A stretch of 57,202 bases of DNA from JBMNCQ01 sp049366715 (GCA_049366715.1 JBMNCQ010000084.1:1-57202), one strand, 5' to 3'. Positions 15,080 through 25,055 are shown, numbered from the stretch's first letter. Numbers and translations: made by a program. The notes: generated from the sequence alone by a model not told the origin.

Positions 15080-15569
15080 CACCTACCTTATATTTATTCC
15101 TCAAGGCTTCCGCAACTATTCCAGGTACAAATTGTTCAATATTCCCTCCTAAAGCCCCTACATTTTTAATAATACTGGAGCTGATAAAGGAGTATTCGGC
15201 ATCGGTCATTAAAAAAATGGTTTCTACCCGCTCATCTAAATGCCGGTTAATGGATGCCATCTGCATTTCAAATTCAAAATCAGATACCGCTCTTAAACCC
15301 CTGATGATAGCAACAGCACCTTTGGCTTCTACATAGTCGACAAGAAGTCCGTCAAATACGTCTAATTCCACATTTTCGAGATCATGCATACAGCATTTCT
15401 TTACTAAATTAAGTCTTTCCTCTATCGTAAAAGTCGTTTTTTTATGACTGTCGCAGGCAACTGCCATAATTACCTTGTCAAATAACTTAGCCGCCCGGTT
15501 AATGATATGAATATGACCAAAAGTAACAGGATCGAAAGTACCCGGATAAACAGCAATTTTTTCTTTCAA
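15066..15569 (-). CDS. coaD: Phosphopantetheine adenylyltransferase
   Basis: CoaD transfers AMP from ATP to 4'-phosphopantetheine, the penultimate step of coenzyme A synthesis. It shows the nucleotidyltransferase motif GTFDPVTFGHIHI at the start, the RGLRAVSDFEFE loop and ISSSIIKN near the end. The TTG at 15569, nine bases after GGAGG, gives the standard length of about 167 residues. The frame itself is open further up to 15584. It overlaps mtrB. Confidence 0.96.
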   Translation of the reverse strand: MKEKIAVYPGTFDPVTFGHIHIINRAAKLFDKVIMAVACDSHKKTTFTIEERLNLVKKCCMHDLENVELDVFDGLLVDYVEAKGAVAIIRGLRAVSDFEFEMQMASINRHLDERVETIFLMTDAEYSFISSSIIKNVGALGGNIEQFVPGIVAEALRNKYKVGDGRG

Positions 15570-15747
15570 AAAACCACCCTCCAAAGCAAGCCGCTATCTT
15601 TAGCTTGTCCAAAAAATAATTGTTTTCTGCATTTTACTCTCTCTTTTGCTTTCTCAATCACATCTTATTCTAGAAGTAAACTTATTCTCCTGCAATAATT
15701 AATTTTTTTTCTAAAACACCGCCGGAAAGGTGGTTAAATATGCTTCG

Positions 15748-16224
15748 TCAGCATTCCCTGCTGCCTCTTTGATTATGGGCTATTTTAGCAGCGGCCGCCG
15801 CGGCAATAGCTGCGACAATATCATCAGCAAAGGTATTTACTTTTCCGGGCTTGGAATCCAATTCGCCAATCAAGCCGATCTTAGTCTTATCCAGATAACC
15901 AAAGCTGGTGATGCCGATTGTACCATAAATATTGGTAATCGCAAATGCTAAGATTTCATCAATACCATACAGGGGCTCATCTTCCTTAATTATTTGAGAA
16001 ATAGGCTCAGGCAGCAGATTTTCTTCGGCAATTCTATCTATAGCAAGACCGGTGAGAATAGCATGCTGCACTTCCCGTTTTTCCAAAACTGCGTTTACTG
16101 CTTCAGAGCAGCTCTCCCGCCGCAATTCCGGGTGATAGGGCAATTGTAAGCCAAAAACGATCTCCCCTATTGCCTCAATATTTATCCCTCTTTGCTCCAT
16201 CTCTTTGATCACAACATTCTTCAT
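15748..16224 (-). CDS. pgpA: Phosphatidylglycerophosphatase A family protein
   Basis: This protein of about 158 residues has the PgpA/YutG pattern, including YGIDEILAFAITNIYGTIGI and FADDIVAAIAAAAAA. In Gram-positives members are thought to remove phosphate from phosphatidylglycerophosphate, although the short soluble forms are less well studied. The ATG at 16224 is seven bases after GGGGAGG and is preferred over the ATG at 16230. It stands between coaD and dnaE on the same strand. Confidence 0.85.
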   Translation of the reverse strand: MKNVVIKEMEQRGINIEAIGEIVFGLQLPYHPELRRESCSEAVNAVLEKREVQHAILTGLAIDRIAEENLLPEPISQIIKEDEPLYGIDEILAFAITNIYGTIGITSFGYLDKTKIGLIGELDSKPGKVNTFADDIVAAIAAAAAAKIAHNQRGSREC

Positions 16225-16287
16225 GATCATGCCTCCCCAAAATAGTTTGTAACTAATCTATGAAGCCAGTTGTGAAAATGTGCTATT

Positions 16288-19200
16288 TTATTTGTTCACA
16301 AAAGATAAATTTTTAGAAGTACAGATTTCCAGCAAGTCCTGTTCCAAGTCTTTACGCCAGTCTACCCAGTATTCCCGGTCCGTTAAGACCAGCTTCTTTT
16401 CCCTTTCGAAATAAAAATAAACAGGCACACTCCCCCGGTAGCTTTTTAAAATACGGCCGATGATTTCTACCTGAGCGTTATTCACAACGGAAGAGTCTAT
16501 TTTTATGTATAGTTTAGGAATATTTCTTTCCTGCAGCTCCAAAACGGTAATGTCCTCTACAAAAAACTTAGGATTATCTTCCTGCAGATTGATCCTCCCT
16601 GTCATTAATACTACTTTATCCGCTTCCACAAGGGCATGATATTTCTGAAATGTCCGGGGAAATACTAAGGTTTCAATGCTTCCCGTCAGATCCTCCAGAA
16701 CACAGTAAGCCATCGTTTCACCTTTCTTGGTCACACTTCTGCGTACCGAAGTGATGATCCCCCCGATGGTAATTCTATTGCCGTCTTCTTCCTGGCTAAG
16801 GTCTGCAAGCTGGTGTCTGACTTTGGTTTTTAATTGATCCGAATATTCATAAAGGGGATGGCCGCTGACATACAGTCCTAGTATTTCCTTCTCCATGGCC
16901 AGGATATCCCGTTGACTAAAATCCTCCACATCAGGAAGTTTGATGGGGTCAAAATCTATCGTAAAACCTGCTTCTTCACCAACATCAAACAAAGAAACCT
17001 GCCGGCTGTTCATACTCTTCTGCAATTCCTGTCCCTGTTCGATACAGGTATCCAGGATTTGCAGGAGCTGCACCCGATTCCCCGGAATCGACCCGAATGC
17101 ACCACACCTGATTAAACTTTCCATAACTCTGCGGTTAACCTGACTCAAGTCTATCCGCTTACAGAATTCCTGCAAGGATTGGAAAGGTCCTTCTTGGTCC
17201 CTGGCAGCTAATATGGCCTGGATGGCACCCTTGCCTACATTCTTTACGGCTGCTAAACCAAAACGGATATTTCCGTCCCGTACGATAAAGTTCTCGCGGC
17301 TCTCATTGATATCCGGAGGCAGCACCTTAATCCCCATACGCTGACACTCAGCAATATAAAAGGGGACCCGGTCCGAGGACTCCATTACACTTGTTAAAAG
17401 AGCCGCCATAAATTCCACCGGGAAATGGGCCTTTAAATAGGCAGTCTGAAAAGTCAGCAGAGCATAAGCAGCACTATGGCTCTTATTAAACCCATAGCCG
17501 GCAAAATACTCGATGAGTTCAAAAATCTTGCCTGCGATCCGGGGCTCAACATCATGCTTGCGGGCTCCGTTAATAAACTCTTCTTTCAGCCCGGCAATTA
17601 TTTCCGGCTTCTTCTTACCCATAGCCCGCCGCAGAAGATCGGCCTGCCCCAGCGTAAAGCCCGCCAGGTCACTGGCTATGCGCATTACCTGTTCCTGATA
17701 TAAAATAATGCCGTAAGTAGGTTTGAGGATTGGTTCCAGTCCGGGATGTAAGTATTCAATAGCCTTTTTACCATGCTTACGGGCAATAAAATCTTCCACC
17801 ATGCCGCTGCCTAAAGGGCCCGGTCTATAGAGAGCCACTAAAGCGATAATATCTTCAAAATGCCCCGGCTGCAAATCTTTAAGAATAGCCCGCAAACCCG
17901 AACTTTCCAACTGGAATACACCTATACTGTCACTCTTGCTCAGCATCTCATAGGTTTTCGGATCATCCAGGTCAATTTGCGAAAAATCTGTTTCAATACC
18001 TTTACTATCTTTAATCAAATCAACAGCATTATTAATCACTGTTAATGTTCTCAGACCCAGTAAATCCATTTTCAAAAGACCGATTTCTTCCACATTTTCT
18101 TTCGCAAACTGGGTCGTTACACCACCATCGGATGTTTTTTGTAAAGGCAGGTAATGATCCAAAGGTTCCTGGGATATCACTACCCCTGCGGCATGGGTTC
18201 CGGCATGCCTGGGCATCCCTTCCAAAGCCATTGCCGTATAGACCAGTTCCTTAATCTGCGGATTTTCTTCCATCAGCTCCCTTAATTCCGAGGTTACCTC
18301 CAAAGCTTTCTGAATGGTAATTCCCAGTTCATTGGGGATCAGCTTGGCTACCTTATCCACTAAACCCAGGGGGATATTCATTACCCGGCCGACATCCCGG
18401 ATGGCTCCCCGGGCAGCCATCGTACCGAAGGTAATTATTTGAGAGACCCTGTCCGTGCCGTATTTACCGATCACATAATCAATGACTTCTCCCCGCCGCT
18501 CATAACAGAAATCAATATCAATATCCGGCATGCTTACCCGCTCCGGATTTAAAAACCGTTCAAACAAAAGATCGTATTTTAACGGGTCGATATCCGTTAT
18601 GCCTAACGTATAGGAAACCAGGCTGCCGGCAGCCGAACCCCTGCCGGGTCCGACATAGATTCCCTGTTTGCGGGCAAAATGGATAAAATCCCAGACGATG
18701 AGAAAATAGCCCGCGTATCCCATTTGTTTGATAATCTGCAGTTCAAATTCCAAGCGCTCATGAGCCTCTTGAACAGGCTCTCCGTAACGTTCTTTTAAAC
18801 CTTTTGCGCATAATTCGTCCAAATATGTCTCTAAAGTAAAACCCTCCGGAGTTTGAAAAAGGGGCATATGATTATCACCAAAGGTAAAATCCACCTCACA
18901 CCGGTCGGCAATTTTCAAGGTATTGGCTAAGGCTTCCTGATATTCCCCCAAAGCCAGATTCATCTCTTCCCAGGATTTTAAATAAAATTCCTGGGTTTCA
19001 AACTTCATCCTGTTTTCATCTGTCAGGATTTTGCCTGTCTGGATGCACATTAAAACATCCTGAACCTTGGCATCTGCTGCCGTCACATAATGGACATCAT
19101 TCGTAGCGATCAAAGGAATCCCTGTTTCCTCACTAATTTTAGCCAGCTGGGTGTTTACCGGCATTTGTTCTTTTAAGCCGTGATTTTGCAGTTCCAGGTA

Positions 19201-19716
19201 GAAATTCCCGGTCCCGAATACTTGCCGGTGCCATAAGGCAGAATCCTTAGCCTCCTCATATTTATTGTTCATAAGTAAGGAAGGGATCTCCCCGGCCAGG
19301 CAGGCACTTAATGCGATTAAACCTTCACTGTATTGAGCCAGTATCTCTTTATCAACCCGGGGTTTATAATAAAAGCCTTCCAGCCAGGCAAGGGAAACCA
19401 GTTTGATCAAATTCTTATAACCCTTGTCATTCTTAGCCAGGAGGACTAAGTGATAGGGAGAATCATCCATATTCGGCCGCTTAGCAAAGCGGCTGTTAGG
19501 GGCAACATATACCTCACAGCCTATAATCGGTTTAATCCCTGCTTTTTTGCATGCTTTATAGAAATCTATCACGCCGTACATTACGCCATGGTCGGTAATG
19601 GCTAAAGCCGGCATATTCTGTGCTTTTGCTTCCTCAATCAGCTTGTCCAGACGGCAGGCGCCGTCCAGCAGGCTGAATGAGGAATGCACATGTAAATGTA
19701 TAAAAGGATTATTCAT
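16288..19716 (-). CDS. dnaE: DNA polymerase III subunit alpha
   Basis: DnaE is a C-family replicative polymerase subunit that works with PolC in Firmicutes. The 1,142-residue protein has the N-terminal PHP domain (FIHLHVHSSFSLLDG), the polymerase core with the catalytic PDIDIDF and RGSAAGSLVSY, the fingers with YQEQVMRIA, helix-hairpin-helix sequence (NRRVMESLIRCGAF) and a C-terminal OB fold (ITIGGIITSVRR). The ATG at 19716 follows GAGGTG by eight bases. The neighbouring ytrH/ytrI and ytoI genes match the order seen in Bacillus. Confidence 0.97.
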   Translation of the reverse strand: MNNPFIHLHVHSSFSLLDGACRLDKLIEEAKAQNMPALAITDHGVMYGVIDFYKACKKAGIKPIIGCEVYVAPNSRFAKRPNMDDSPYHLVLLAKNDKGYKNLIKLVSLAWLEGFYYKPRVDKEILAQYSEGLIALSACLAGEIPSLLMNNKYEEAKDSALWHRQVFGTGNFYLELQNHGLKEQMPVNTQLAKISEETGIPLIATNDVHYVTAADAKVQDVLMCIQTGKILTDENRMKFETQEFYLKSWEEMNLALGEYQEALANTLKIADRCEVDFTFGDNHMPLFQTPEGFTLETYLDELCAKGLKERYGEPVQEAHERLEFELQIIKQMGYAGYFLIVWDFIHFARKQGIYVGPGRGSAAGSLVSYTLGITDIDPLKYDLLFERFLNPERVSMPDIDIDFCYERRGEVIDYVIGKYGTDRVSQIITFGTMAARGAIRDVGRVMNIPLGLVDKVAKLIPNELGITIQKALEVTSELRELMEENPQIKELVYTAMALEGMPRHAGTHAAGVVISQEPLDHYLPLQKTSDGGVTTQFAKENVEEIGLLKMDLLGLRTLTVINNAVDLIKDSKGIETDFSQIDLDDPKTYEMLSKSDSIGVFQLESSGLRAILKDLQPGHFEDIIALVALYRPGPLGSGMVEDFIARKHGKKAIEYLHPGLEPILKPTYGIILYQEQVMRIASDLAGFTLGQADLLRRAMGKKKPEIIAGLKEEFINGARKHDVEPRIAGKIFELIEYFAGYGFNKSHSAAYALLTFQTAYLKAHFPVEFMAALLTSVMESSDRVPFYIAECQRMGIKVLPPDINESRENFIVRDGNIRFGLAAVKNVGKGAIQAILAARDQEGPFQSLQEFCKRIDLSQVNRRVMESLIRCGAFGSIPGNRVQLLQILDTCIEQGQELQKSMNSRQVSLFDVGEEAGFTIDFDPIKLPDVEDFSQRDILAMEKEILGLYVSGHPLYEYSDQLKTKVRHQLADLSQEEDGNRITIGGIITSVRRSVTKKGETMAYCVLEDLTGSIETLVFPRTFQKYHALVEADKVVLMTGRINLQEDNPKFFVEDITVLELQERNIPKLYIKIDSSVVNNAQVEIIGRILKSYRGSVPVYFYFEREKKLVLTDREYWVDWRKDLEQDLLEICTSKNLSFVNK

Positions 19717-19891
19717 TGTCCGCACCTCGTTTAATCTAAGCTTTTCTCCTGCTTCATGTTCTTTAACTGTTTGACCTTTTTACTGTTCTACGGTTTAAAT
19801 ACTTTTTTCAACAAAACCGACATATGTCCTGCATAGCAGAGCACTAGAATAAATATATATTATTAAATACTTTTTGACACGGGGTTTTGCT

Positions 19892-20215
19892 ATGACTTTT
19901 CCCAACAGATTGATATTTATTTTTTGTACGGCCCTGGGAATCGTATTGGGCGGTTCCCTCATCGGTTCCCTTTCTACTATTATAACAGGTGAGCAGCCTT
20001 ATTTTACAATGAGAAAACTGGCGGAAGATATGAAATTATGGGCTGTTGTAGCGGCAATAGGCGGTTCTTTCAGCTCTTTTGAGGCGCTGGGGTCAGGATT
20101 ATTTTCAGGAGAGTTCCGGATTCTCGGCAAGCATTTTTTTTATGTGATCAGTTCTTTCGCCGGAGCCGAAATCGGCATTTATTTAATTTACACCTTGACA
20201 GGCGGCAGATCATGA
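19892..20215 (+). CDS. ytrH: Sporulation membrane protein YtrH
   Basis: YtrH is a small membrane protein made in the mother cell and needed for efficient sporulation in Bacillus. This copy of about 107 residues has three hydrophobic segments and the glycine-rich ALGIVLGGSLIGSLST motif, followed by AAIGGSFSSFEALGSGLF. The ATG at 19892 is chosen; the frame is open from a TTG at 19874. It overlaps ytrI by four bases (ATGA), so the two are translationally coupled. Divergent orientation from dnaE differs from Bacillus, but the neighbourhood is the same. Confidence 0.88.
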   Translation: MTFPNRLIFIFCTALGIVLGGSLIGSLSTIITGEQPYFTMRKLAEDMKLWAVVAAIGGSFSSFEALGSGLFSGEFRILGKHFFYVISSFAGAEIGIYLIYTLTGGRS

Positions 20216-20733
20216 AAATCTTTTTCTACCTGCCCGATAAAAGGTTCGCCCAGCTACTGGCTTTATTTACCCTGGGTATCATCATTGGTGCTGCCTTAGT
20301 CACCTTAGCTCTCGGCTACCAGGTCGAGAATGTTAAGAGTGAAAATTCAACACTGCAGGTCCGGTTAGCAGAAAAGGAAGACCAGATTAAGGCTCTGGAG
20401 GATAAAGTGTCGGAAGCGAAAAAATGGTTTATTATTAAGGAAATTGAAATTGAATTAGAATTACCGGAAAGGAATTTTGCCGATGAGGAAAATTTAGTCT
20501 TGAAAATTGAGGGGCAAATCAAAGATATGCTTAAGGATATCCGGGGGAAAAGAGTGAATGAGCTCCACCCCCAGGTAATCTGGTATATCGTTGACGGCCG
20601 CAAGATCGAGGCCTTAGGATATCAGTTTACTTTACAGGTTAAAGGTGTGCTGGTCTCGGAAAAACTGCTTTTCTATGTTTCCGCAAAATACATTTCTCCT
20701 AATCTGCAACAGGAGCCGGTAATAACCCAGTAA
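20212..20733 (+). CDS. ytrI: Sporulation protein YtrI-like
   Basis: This 173-residue protein has one N-terminal membrane helix (about 12-32), then a coiled coil (about 35-70) and a beta-rich C-terminal domain. Position behind ytrH with a four-base overlap and this architecture identify it as the YtrI partner. Sequence conservation of YtrI is low, so the name rests mainly on context. Confidence 0.75.
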   Translation: MKIFFYLPDKRFAQLLALFTLGIIIGAALVTLALGYQVENVKSENSTLQVRLAEKEDQIKALEDKVSEAKKWFIIKEIEIELELPERNFADEENLVLKIEGQIKDMLKDIRGKRVNELHPQVIWYIVDGRKIEALGYQFTLQVKGVLVSEKLLFYVSAKYISPNLQQEPVITQ

Positions 20734-20871
20734 AAAGATGTAAGAGCCCCGAAACGGCAGAATATCTTACAATTTTCTTGTGCGGATCTGAAACTTTCCG
20801 GCTCCGATTTAGGATAGCTAAAGCTTTAAAAACCATCTGCAGTCTACGAAACAGATGATTTTCACAACAAT

Positions 20872-20908
20872 TAAAAAAACCTGGCTTTTAAATAAACCAG
20901 GTCTTTAT
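20872..20908. terminator. Convergent terminator between ytrI and ytoI
   Basis: ACCTGG (20879-20884) and CCAGGT (20897-20902) form a hairpin, with TTTTTTT on the minus side and CTTTATT on the plus side. It can serve both converging units and is strongest for ytoI. Confidence 0.75.
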
Positions 20909-20949
20909 TAGCTGTTTTTGAACATTTCATTATTCCAGTACCACTATTT

Positions 20950-22254
20950 TCATTTTCTGACTGCTCTGCAGGTTGTTAAAGCTTTCGCCTTCATTTCTTC
21001 ACCGCTGTACATTTCTATCTCTACCGTACAGGTTTTCTTATCTGTTTGCAGAATTTTCGTATAAACGGACACTATTTCCCCCACAGTAGGCGGGTCCATT
21101 TGATAGAGGGTAAAATTCTCGGCAACGGTATCCCATTTCAAACTTTTGCGGATGGCAATAAAGGCAGCCGTATTCATGATCATCACGATTGTCCCCACAC
21201 TGGCATTACCCAGTTCGCTAACCATAAACTCCGTTATTTCCCCCTCCAGCATAATACCCTCCTGCCAGTCGCTTAATTTAAAGCCGCTCAGGGTTAAGTT
21301 ATCTACTGTCTCTCCAACCTGAGGCTGCTTTTGGGCCTGCTGGAAGGCCTTTAAAATATCCTGACGGCTTACAACCCCAATCAGATGTTTGTCTTCATCA
21401 ACCACAGGAATAAGTTCAAAGCCTTCCCATACTAAAACCCGCGAAAGATGAGTTACCAGGGTTTTAGGTCCTGCTGTTAATACATCTGCCGTCATAACAG
21501 CTAAGATAGTGGTATCAGGATCGACACCTGCTACGTCAACAGCAGATACAATACCTACGACAACACCATTTTGGTCGACTACCGGAAAGCGGCTATGGGA
21601 ACTTTTTTGCGCTAATTCATGCCACTGGGATATTGTATACTCGGGAGATAAAAAATCAACCTCTGTAACCATGATATCCTCCACCCGGACTAATTCCTTA
21701 TAGGTCAGCCTTTCATACACAGCCCTGTTAATCATAGAGGTCGCAACAAAGGTATCATAAGGGCAGGTAATAATCGGGACATTTAATTCCCTGCCCCTCT
21801 GCAGCACCTCTTCAGAAATTTTAAAGCCCCCTGTCACCAGCAGGGCAGCGCCCCTTTCCAGACCAATAAGCTGTACTTCTTCCCGGTCACCAACCAATAA
21901 CAATGTTTCCTTTTCAATGTACCTTTCTATCATTTTTTCCGTAGTAGAGCCTATTATAAACTGGTCGGGGATCATTCCCAATCTGTCATGGGCACAGAGA
22001 ACTTCCCCTTCAATAATTAAGGCTATTTCCCTTAAGCTCAGATCTTCCAGTTCCTTCTCAGCCTCATCCTCAATTCTTACCGTTCCTACTTTCGGTATGG
22101 AACTCACCAGTCTCTGGGACTCGGCTTCCTTAATCGCTCTATAGGCGGTACCTTCACTAACGTCTAATTCCTTGGCAATTTGGCGGACCGAAACTTTAGT
22201 TCCTACCGCCAAATCTTTAATATATCTGATGATAAGCTCATGCTTAGTTTCCAC
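20950..22254 (-). CDS. ytoI: DRTGG/CBS/hotdog regulatory protein YtoI
   Basis: This 434-residue protein has an N-terminal winged HTH (about 5-60, with KVSVRQIAKELDVSEGTAYRAI), a DRTGG domain (about 65-180), two CBS repeats (about 190-310; SRFPVVDQNGVVVGIVS, LIPVVDEDKHLIGVVS) and a C-terminal hotdog thioesterase-like domain. This is the architecture of Bacillus YtoI. CBS pairs usually sense adenine nucleotides, and the target genes are unknown. A neighbour of ytrHI/dnaE, as in Bacillus. Confidence 0.9.
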   Translation of the reverse strand: METKHELIIRYIKDLAVGTKVSVRQIAKELDVSEGTAYRAIKEAESQRLVSSIPKVGTVRIEDEAEKELEDLSLREIALIIEGEVLCAHDRLGMIPDQFIIGSTTEKMIERYIEKETLLLVGDREEVQLIGLERGAALLVTGGFKISEEVLQRGRELNVPIITCPYDTFVATSMINRAVYERLTYKELVRVEDIMVTEVDFLSPEYTISQWHELAQKSSHSRFPVVDQNGVVVGIVSAVDVAGVDPDTTILAVMTADVLTAGPKTLVTHLSRVLVWEGFELIPVVDEDKHLIGVVSRQDILKAFQQAQKQPQVGETVDNLTLSGFKLSDWQEGIMLEGEITEFMVSELGNASVGTIVMIMNTAAFIAIRKSLKWDTVAENFTLYQMDPPTVGEIVSVYTKILQTDKKTCTVEIEMYSGEEMKAKALTTCRAVRK

Positions 22255-22326
22255 GATAATCCCACCTCTCCAACAATTCCTCCATAATTATATCAAAACA
22301 TTACAACTTGTACTACTTTTATATAT

Positions 22327-22354
22327 AAAAGGCTCCTGTTATAAAACAGAAGCC
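22327..22354 (-). terminator. Terminator of the spore protein gene
   Basis: GGCTCCTGTT (22331-22340) pairs with AACAGAAGCC (22345-22354), followed on the minus strand by TTTTATATAT. It begins right at the stop codon. Confidence 0.7.
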
Positions 22355-22543
22355 CTAAAACCAACCCAGCCTGCGCATTCTTTTCGTCATGATACCGCCC
22401 AGGCGCCCTGATTCCTCGGCAGTTAATTCCGGCCAGCCGCTGTCACTGATTTTAGTCATTAATCCTAACTCTTCAGCAATTTCCAATTTTAAGACATCCC
22501 TGGCATAATACTTTTTCATTTTTTTTTTGGTTTCCATTGCCAT
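22355..22543 (-). CDS. Alpha/beta-type small acid-soluble spore protein
   Basis: These proteins coat and protect DNA in the spore. The 62-residue product has the two conserved blocks of the family, LKLEIAEELGL and LTAEESGRLGGIMTKRM, the first including the E-I-A germination-protease cleavage region. A ribosome site AAGGGTGG precedes two possible ATGs (22543 and 22537). It is direct evidence that the organism forms endospores. Confidence 0.93.
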   Translation of the reverse strand: MAMETKKKMKKYYARDVLKLEIAEELGLMTKISDSGWPELTAEESGRLGGIMTKRMRRLGWF

Positions 22544-22596
22544 CCACCCTTAATATTAGGAGTTTCATCTATAGATTCTCACTGCCCCCTTGTATT

Positions 22597-23268
22597 TTAT
22601 ACATTTTTTTCTTTGTCATATTCTGCGATAATTGACTGGGCAAAAGGACCGGCATCACCCAGGGCGAAAGCTTTCATTGTTCCTGCCGCTACATTCCTGA
22701 TAGCAGCGGTTACGATTTCCTGGGATAACTTCAGGCCTTCCAATTCCTTTTGAATCTGCAGAGCTGTAAGAATACCGTATTTGGAGGAAAGGGTGTTTAT
22801 CCTGCCGACCAGGTCGGTATCACCTTTTTCCACAGTGCCGATATGGGCGAAAATATCTCTGACCGGTTTTTCGCTGTCTTCATTGTCACCTTCAACGATA
22901 ACAACAGGCTTTTCACCGGCCGCCATCTCTTTGGCATGTCCGATTATTTTGGCCGAAACCTTTTGATATTTTATTTTTAAAGCACTATGGGGCAATGTGG
23001 TGGCGATATTTACAATTACGGCACTTTCCGCCAGATAATCTTCCAGCTCTCTTAGAGCCTGGAGTACCGTTTCCGTTGCCAAAGCCATGATAATTATTTC
23101 CGCATTTCGCAAGTCTTCTTTACTTGCTGCCACTGCTCCGCACGATTTACTCAAGCGCTGGGCATTATCCGGTATCCGGTCATAGACATAGAGTTCATAG
23201 ACCGGAGCAAGTTTACCTGCTAACAGGCTGCCCATCCTGCCACAACCGACAATAGCTATTTTGGTCAT
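22597..23268 (-). CDS. NAD(P)-binding protein of the ProC-like fold
   Basis: This 223-residue protein starts with a Rossmann dinucleotide motif, KIAIVGCGRMGSLLAG. It continues like the N-terminal half of pyrroline-5-carboxylate reductase or F420-dependent NADP reductase, with ALATETVLQALREL and the helical part shortened. The dimerisation domain typical of ProC is incomplete, so it may be a ComER-like or other reductase. Substrate unknown. Confidence 0.7.
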   Translation of the reverse strand: MTKIAIVGCGRMGSLLAGKLAPVYELYVYDRIPDNAQRLSKSCGAVAASKEDLRNAEIIIMALATETVLQALRELEDYLAESAVIVNIATTLPHSALKIKYQKVSAKIIGHAKEMAAGEKPVVIVEGDNEDSEKPVRDIFAHIGTVEKGDTDLVGRINTLSSKYGILTALQIQKELEGLKLSQEIVTAAIRNVAAGTMKAFALGDAGPFAQSIIAEYDKEKNV

Positions 23269-23280
23269 TATTTTAACACC

Positions 23281-23490
23281 TTCCTGGTTTATAGTTTAAT
23301 AGTTCCCGGTTCTCAGATATCGGTTCTCAGTTAGGGGAGTTAGTGACTGGTGATTAGTGGTAGTAAAGTTTATAGAACATTATAGAACATAGAGCATAGT
23401 TCATAGTTTATAGAACAGGTCCCGACTGAACACTGATATCTGAAAACTGAGAACTGAGAACTGAGTACAGAGTACAGAGTACAGAATACA
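23281..23490. repeat. Intergenic block of short tandem and inverted repeats
   Basis: This stretch contains GGTTCTCAG twice (23309-23330), its complement AACTGAG in tandem (23445-23464), and three and a half copies of GAGTACA (23463-23490). It also contains GTTCATAGTTTATAGAAC, a near-palindrome. No gene is evident. It looks like slippage-prone filler or a repeat element and holds the symporter stop region at its edge. Confidence 0.6.
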
Positions 23491-24909
23491 TCACCGGCTA
23501 TCTGTTCCCGGTTCTCTCCGCTGTCCCTTCCGTTTTACAAAATTATTGAGAAATGTTCCGATTACTAAGACGCCCAGACTGATCCCTAACCCCACATATA
23601 AAGGGTCAACTGCGTTAGCCCCCAATAACGCCCAGGCGACTGTACCCGGCGGGGCTAAGAGAATCGCCCACATTCCCGCCCGGGGATTCACTTTATTTCT
23701 AAAAAAAACCGCGCCGATTAAAGGGAAACATATGGCGGCACCCCGTAAGCCCATGGAGAGGAAACTCCATTTTAAGATCAGGGTATTCATATTACCTGTC
23801 ACAAATAACAGGGTTAAGCCGGTTACAGCAATAATGGCAAATCTTGAAAAAACAAGTAATTCTTTATCGGTAGAATTGGGAGCTATAAATTTTTTCATAA
23901 TATCCTGGGTCAACATGGTGCTTACGCCCAATACCAAACCGGCTCCCGTTCCGACAACAGATACTAATAATGTGGCTAAGATAATTCCCCCCAGCCACTC
24001 GGGCAGATATTGGATAATAAATACAGGCAGGGCTTCTTTCGGATTAAGTCCGGGAAAATTAGCACGCATAAATAATCCTACAAATATCCCGGCGATACCT
24101 ATAGGAGGAATGATGATCCCCGAAAGCAACGCTCCTTTGCGGGAAGCACCGGCAGTTTTACCGGAAAACATGGCCTGCAGGTATGTCTGGGTTGATAGAA
24201 CACCCACCAGCAATGAAAAACCCGCCGCTAAATCCGTTCCTACGCCCCGGCCAAAGAGGCTGAACCAAGGGAAAGGCGGAAAACTCCGGGTAAAGCCGGA
24301 AATCCCGCCCCCCAGATTATAAGCCAGTGAACCGGCTGCCAGCATGGAGATATATAGGAGGATTACCTTTAATGTTCCCACAAGTCCCGTTCCCCAAACT
24401 CCGCCGAAAATCACGTATGCTATCACTAAAAAGCCGGCAATAAAGGCTGCCTGTAAAGATGATAAATCAGACATTGAAGTGATTAAAGCAACTGCGGCCA
24501 GTATTTGAGCGATAATATTTAAAAATATGCCTGCTGAGGAAAAAATACTTGCTAAAGGTCCTGCCTGTACCCCGTATACCTCCGCCAAAAGTCCCGGCCC
24601 GGTAGCGGCACCGGACATTCTTAAGGGTTCGGCCAGCAATATACCTAAAACTAGACAGGCAATTCCGCCGCCTAAAGTGAACCACCAGGCACTAAATCCA
24701 TGCATAAAGGCCAATTGGGCTGTTCCTACAGTAGAAGCTCCTCCCACCAATGTACCGATTATTGTTCCTGCCACCAGAGGAGCGCCAATAGACCTTCCCC
24801 CCACAGTAAAATCGCTGGCGCATTTAACCCGGCGAATAGAAGAGATGCCCACAAAGGTAACCACCAAAAGAGTCAGCAGAATACTCAAAACATGTGTAAA
24901 GGTTAACAT
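23491..24909 (-). CDS. Sodium:solute symporter family permease
   Basis: This SSS-family membrane protein of about 473 residues has twelve or more hydrophobic segments. It has the family signature GRSIGAPLVAGTIIGTLVGGASTVGT in the first helices and further sodium-site-like small-residue motifs (SVVGTGAGLVLGVSTML). Members import proline, pantothenate, short-chain acids and many other solutes with sodium; this one cannot be assigned. The ATG at 24909, five bases after GAGGA, is preferred to the ATG at 24930. No partner gene is adjacent. Confidence 0.88.
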   Translation of the reverse strand: MLTFTHVLSILLTLLVVTFVGISSIRRVKCASDFTVGGRSIGAPLVAGTIIGTLVGGASTVGTAQLAFMHGFSAWWFTLGGGIACLVLGILLAEPLRMSGAATGPGLLAEVYGVQAGPLASIFSSAGIFLNIIAQILAAVALITSMSDLSSLQAAFIAGFLVIAYVIFGGVWGTGLVGTLKVILLYISMLAAGSLAYNLGGGISGFTRSFPPFPWFSLFGRGVGTDLAAGFSLLVGVLSTQTYLQAMFSGKTAGASRKGALLSGIIIPPIGIAGIFVGLFMRANFPGLNPKEALPVFIIQYLPEWLGGIILATLLVSVVGTGAGLVLGVSTMLTQDIMKKFIAPNSTDKELLVFSRFAIIAVTGLTLLFVTGNMNTLILKWSFLSMGLRGAAICFPLIGAVFFRNKVNPRAGMWAILLAPPGTVAWALLGANAVDPLYVGLGISLGVLVIGTFLNNFVKRKGQRREPGTDSR

Positions 24910-25055
24910 ATTTTCCTCATTCTTGATCATTTTTCCTTTTATTTAACTTTCAAGAAAAATACAGATTTTCCCTCTATTAAATAGCTAAAATTTTTATCGC
25001 ATAATTTATCAGCTATTTTCACATGCTAAAAGTAACTTTTAATCCGGGAGGAAAG

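Noticed and set aside
23546..24322. A 258-codon plus-strand frame opposite the symporter gene
   Set aside because: It is the antisense of a clearly conserved membrane protein gene, is proline/asparagine-rich without domains, and lacks a ribosome site.
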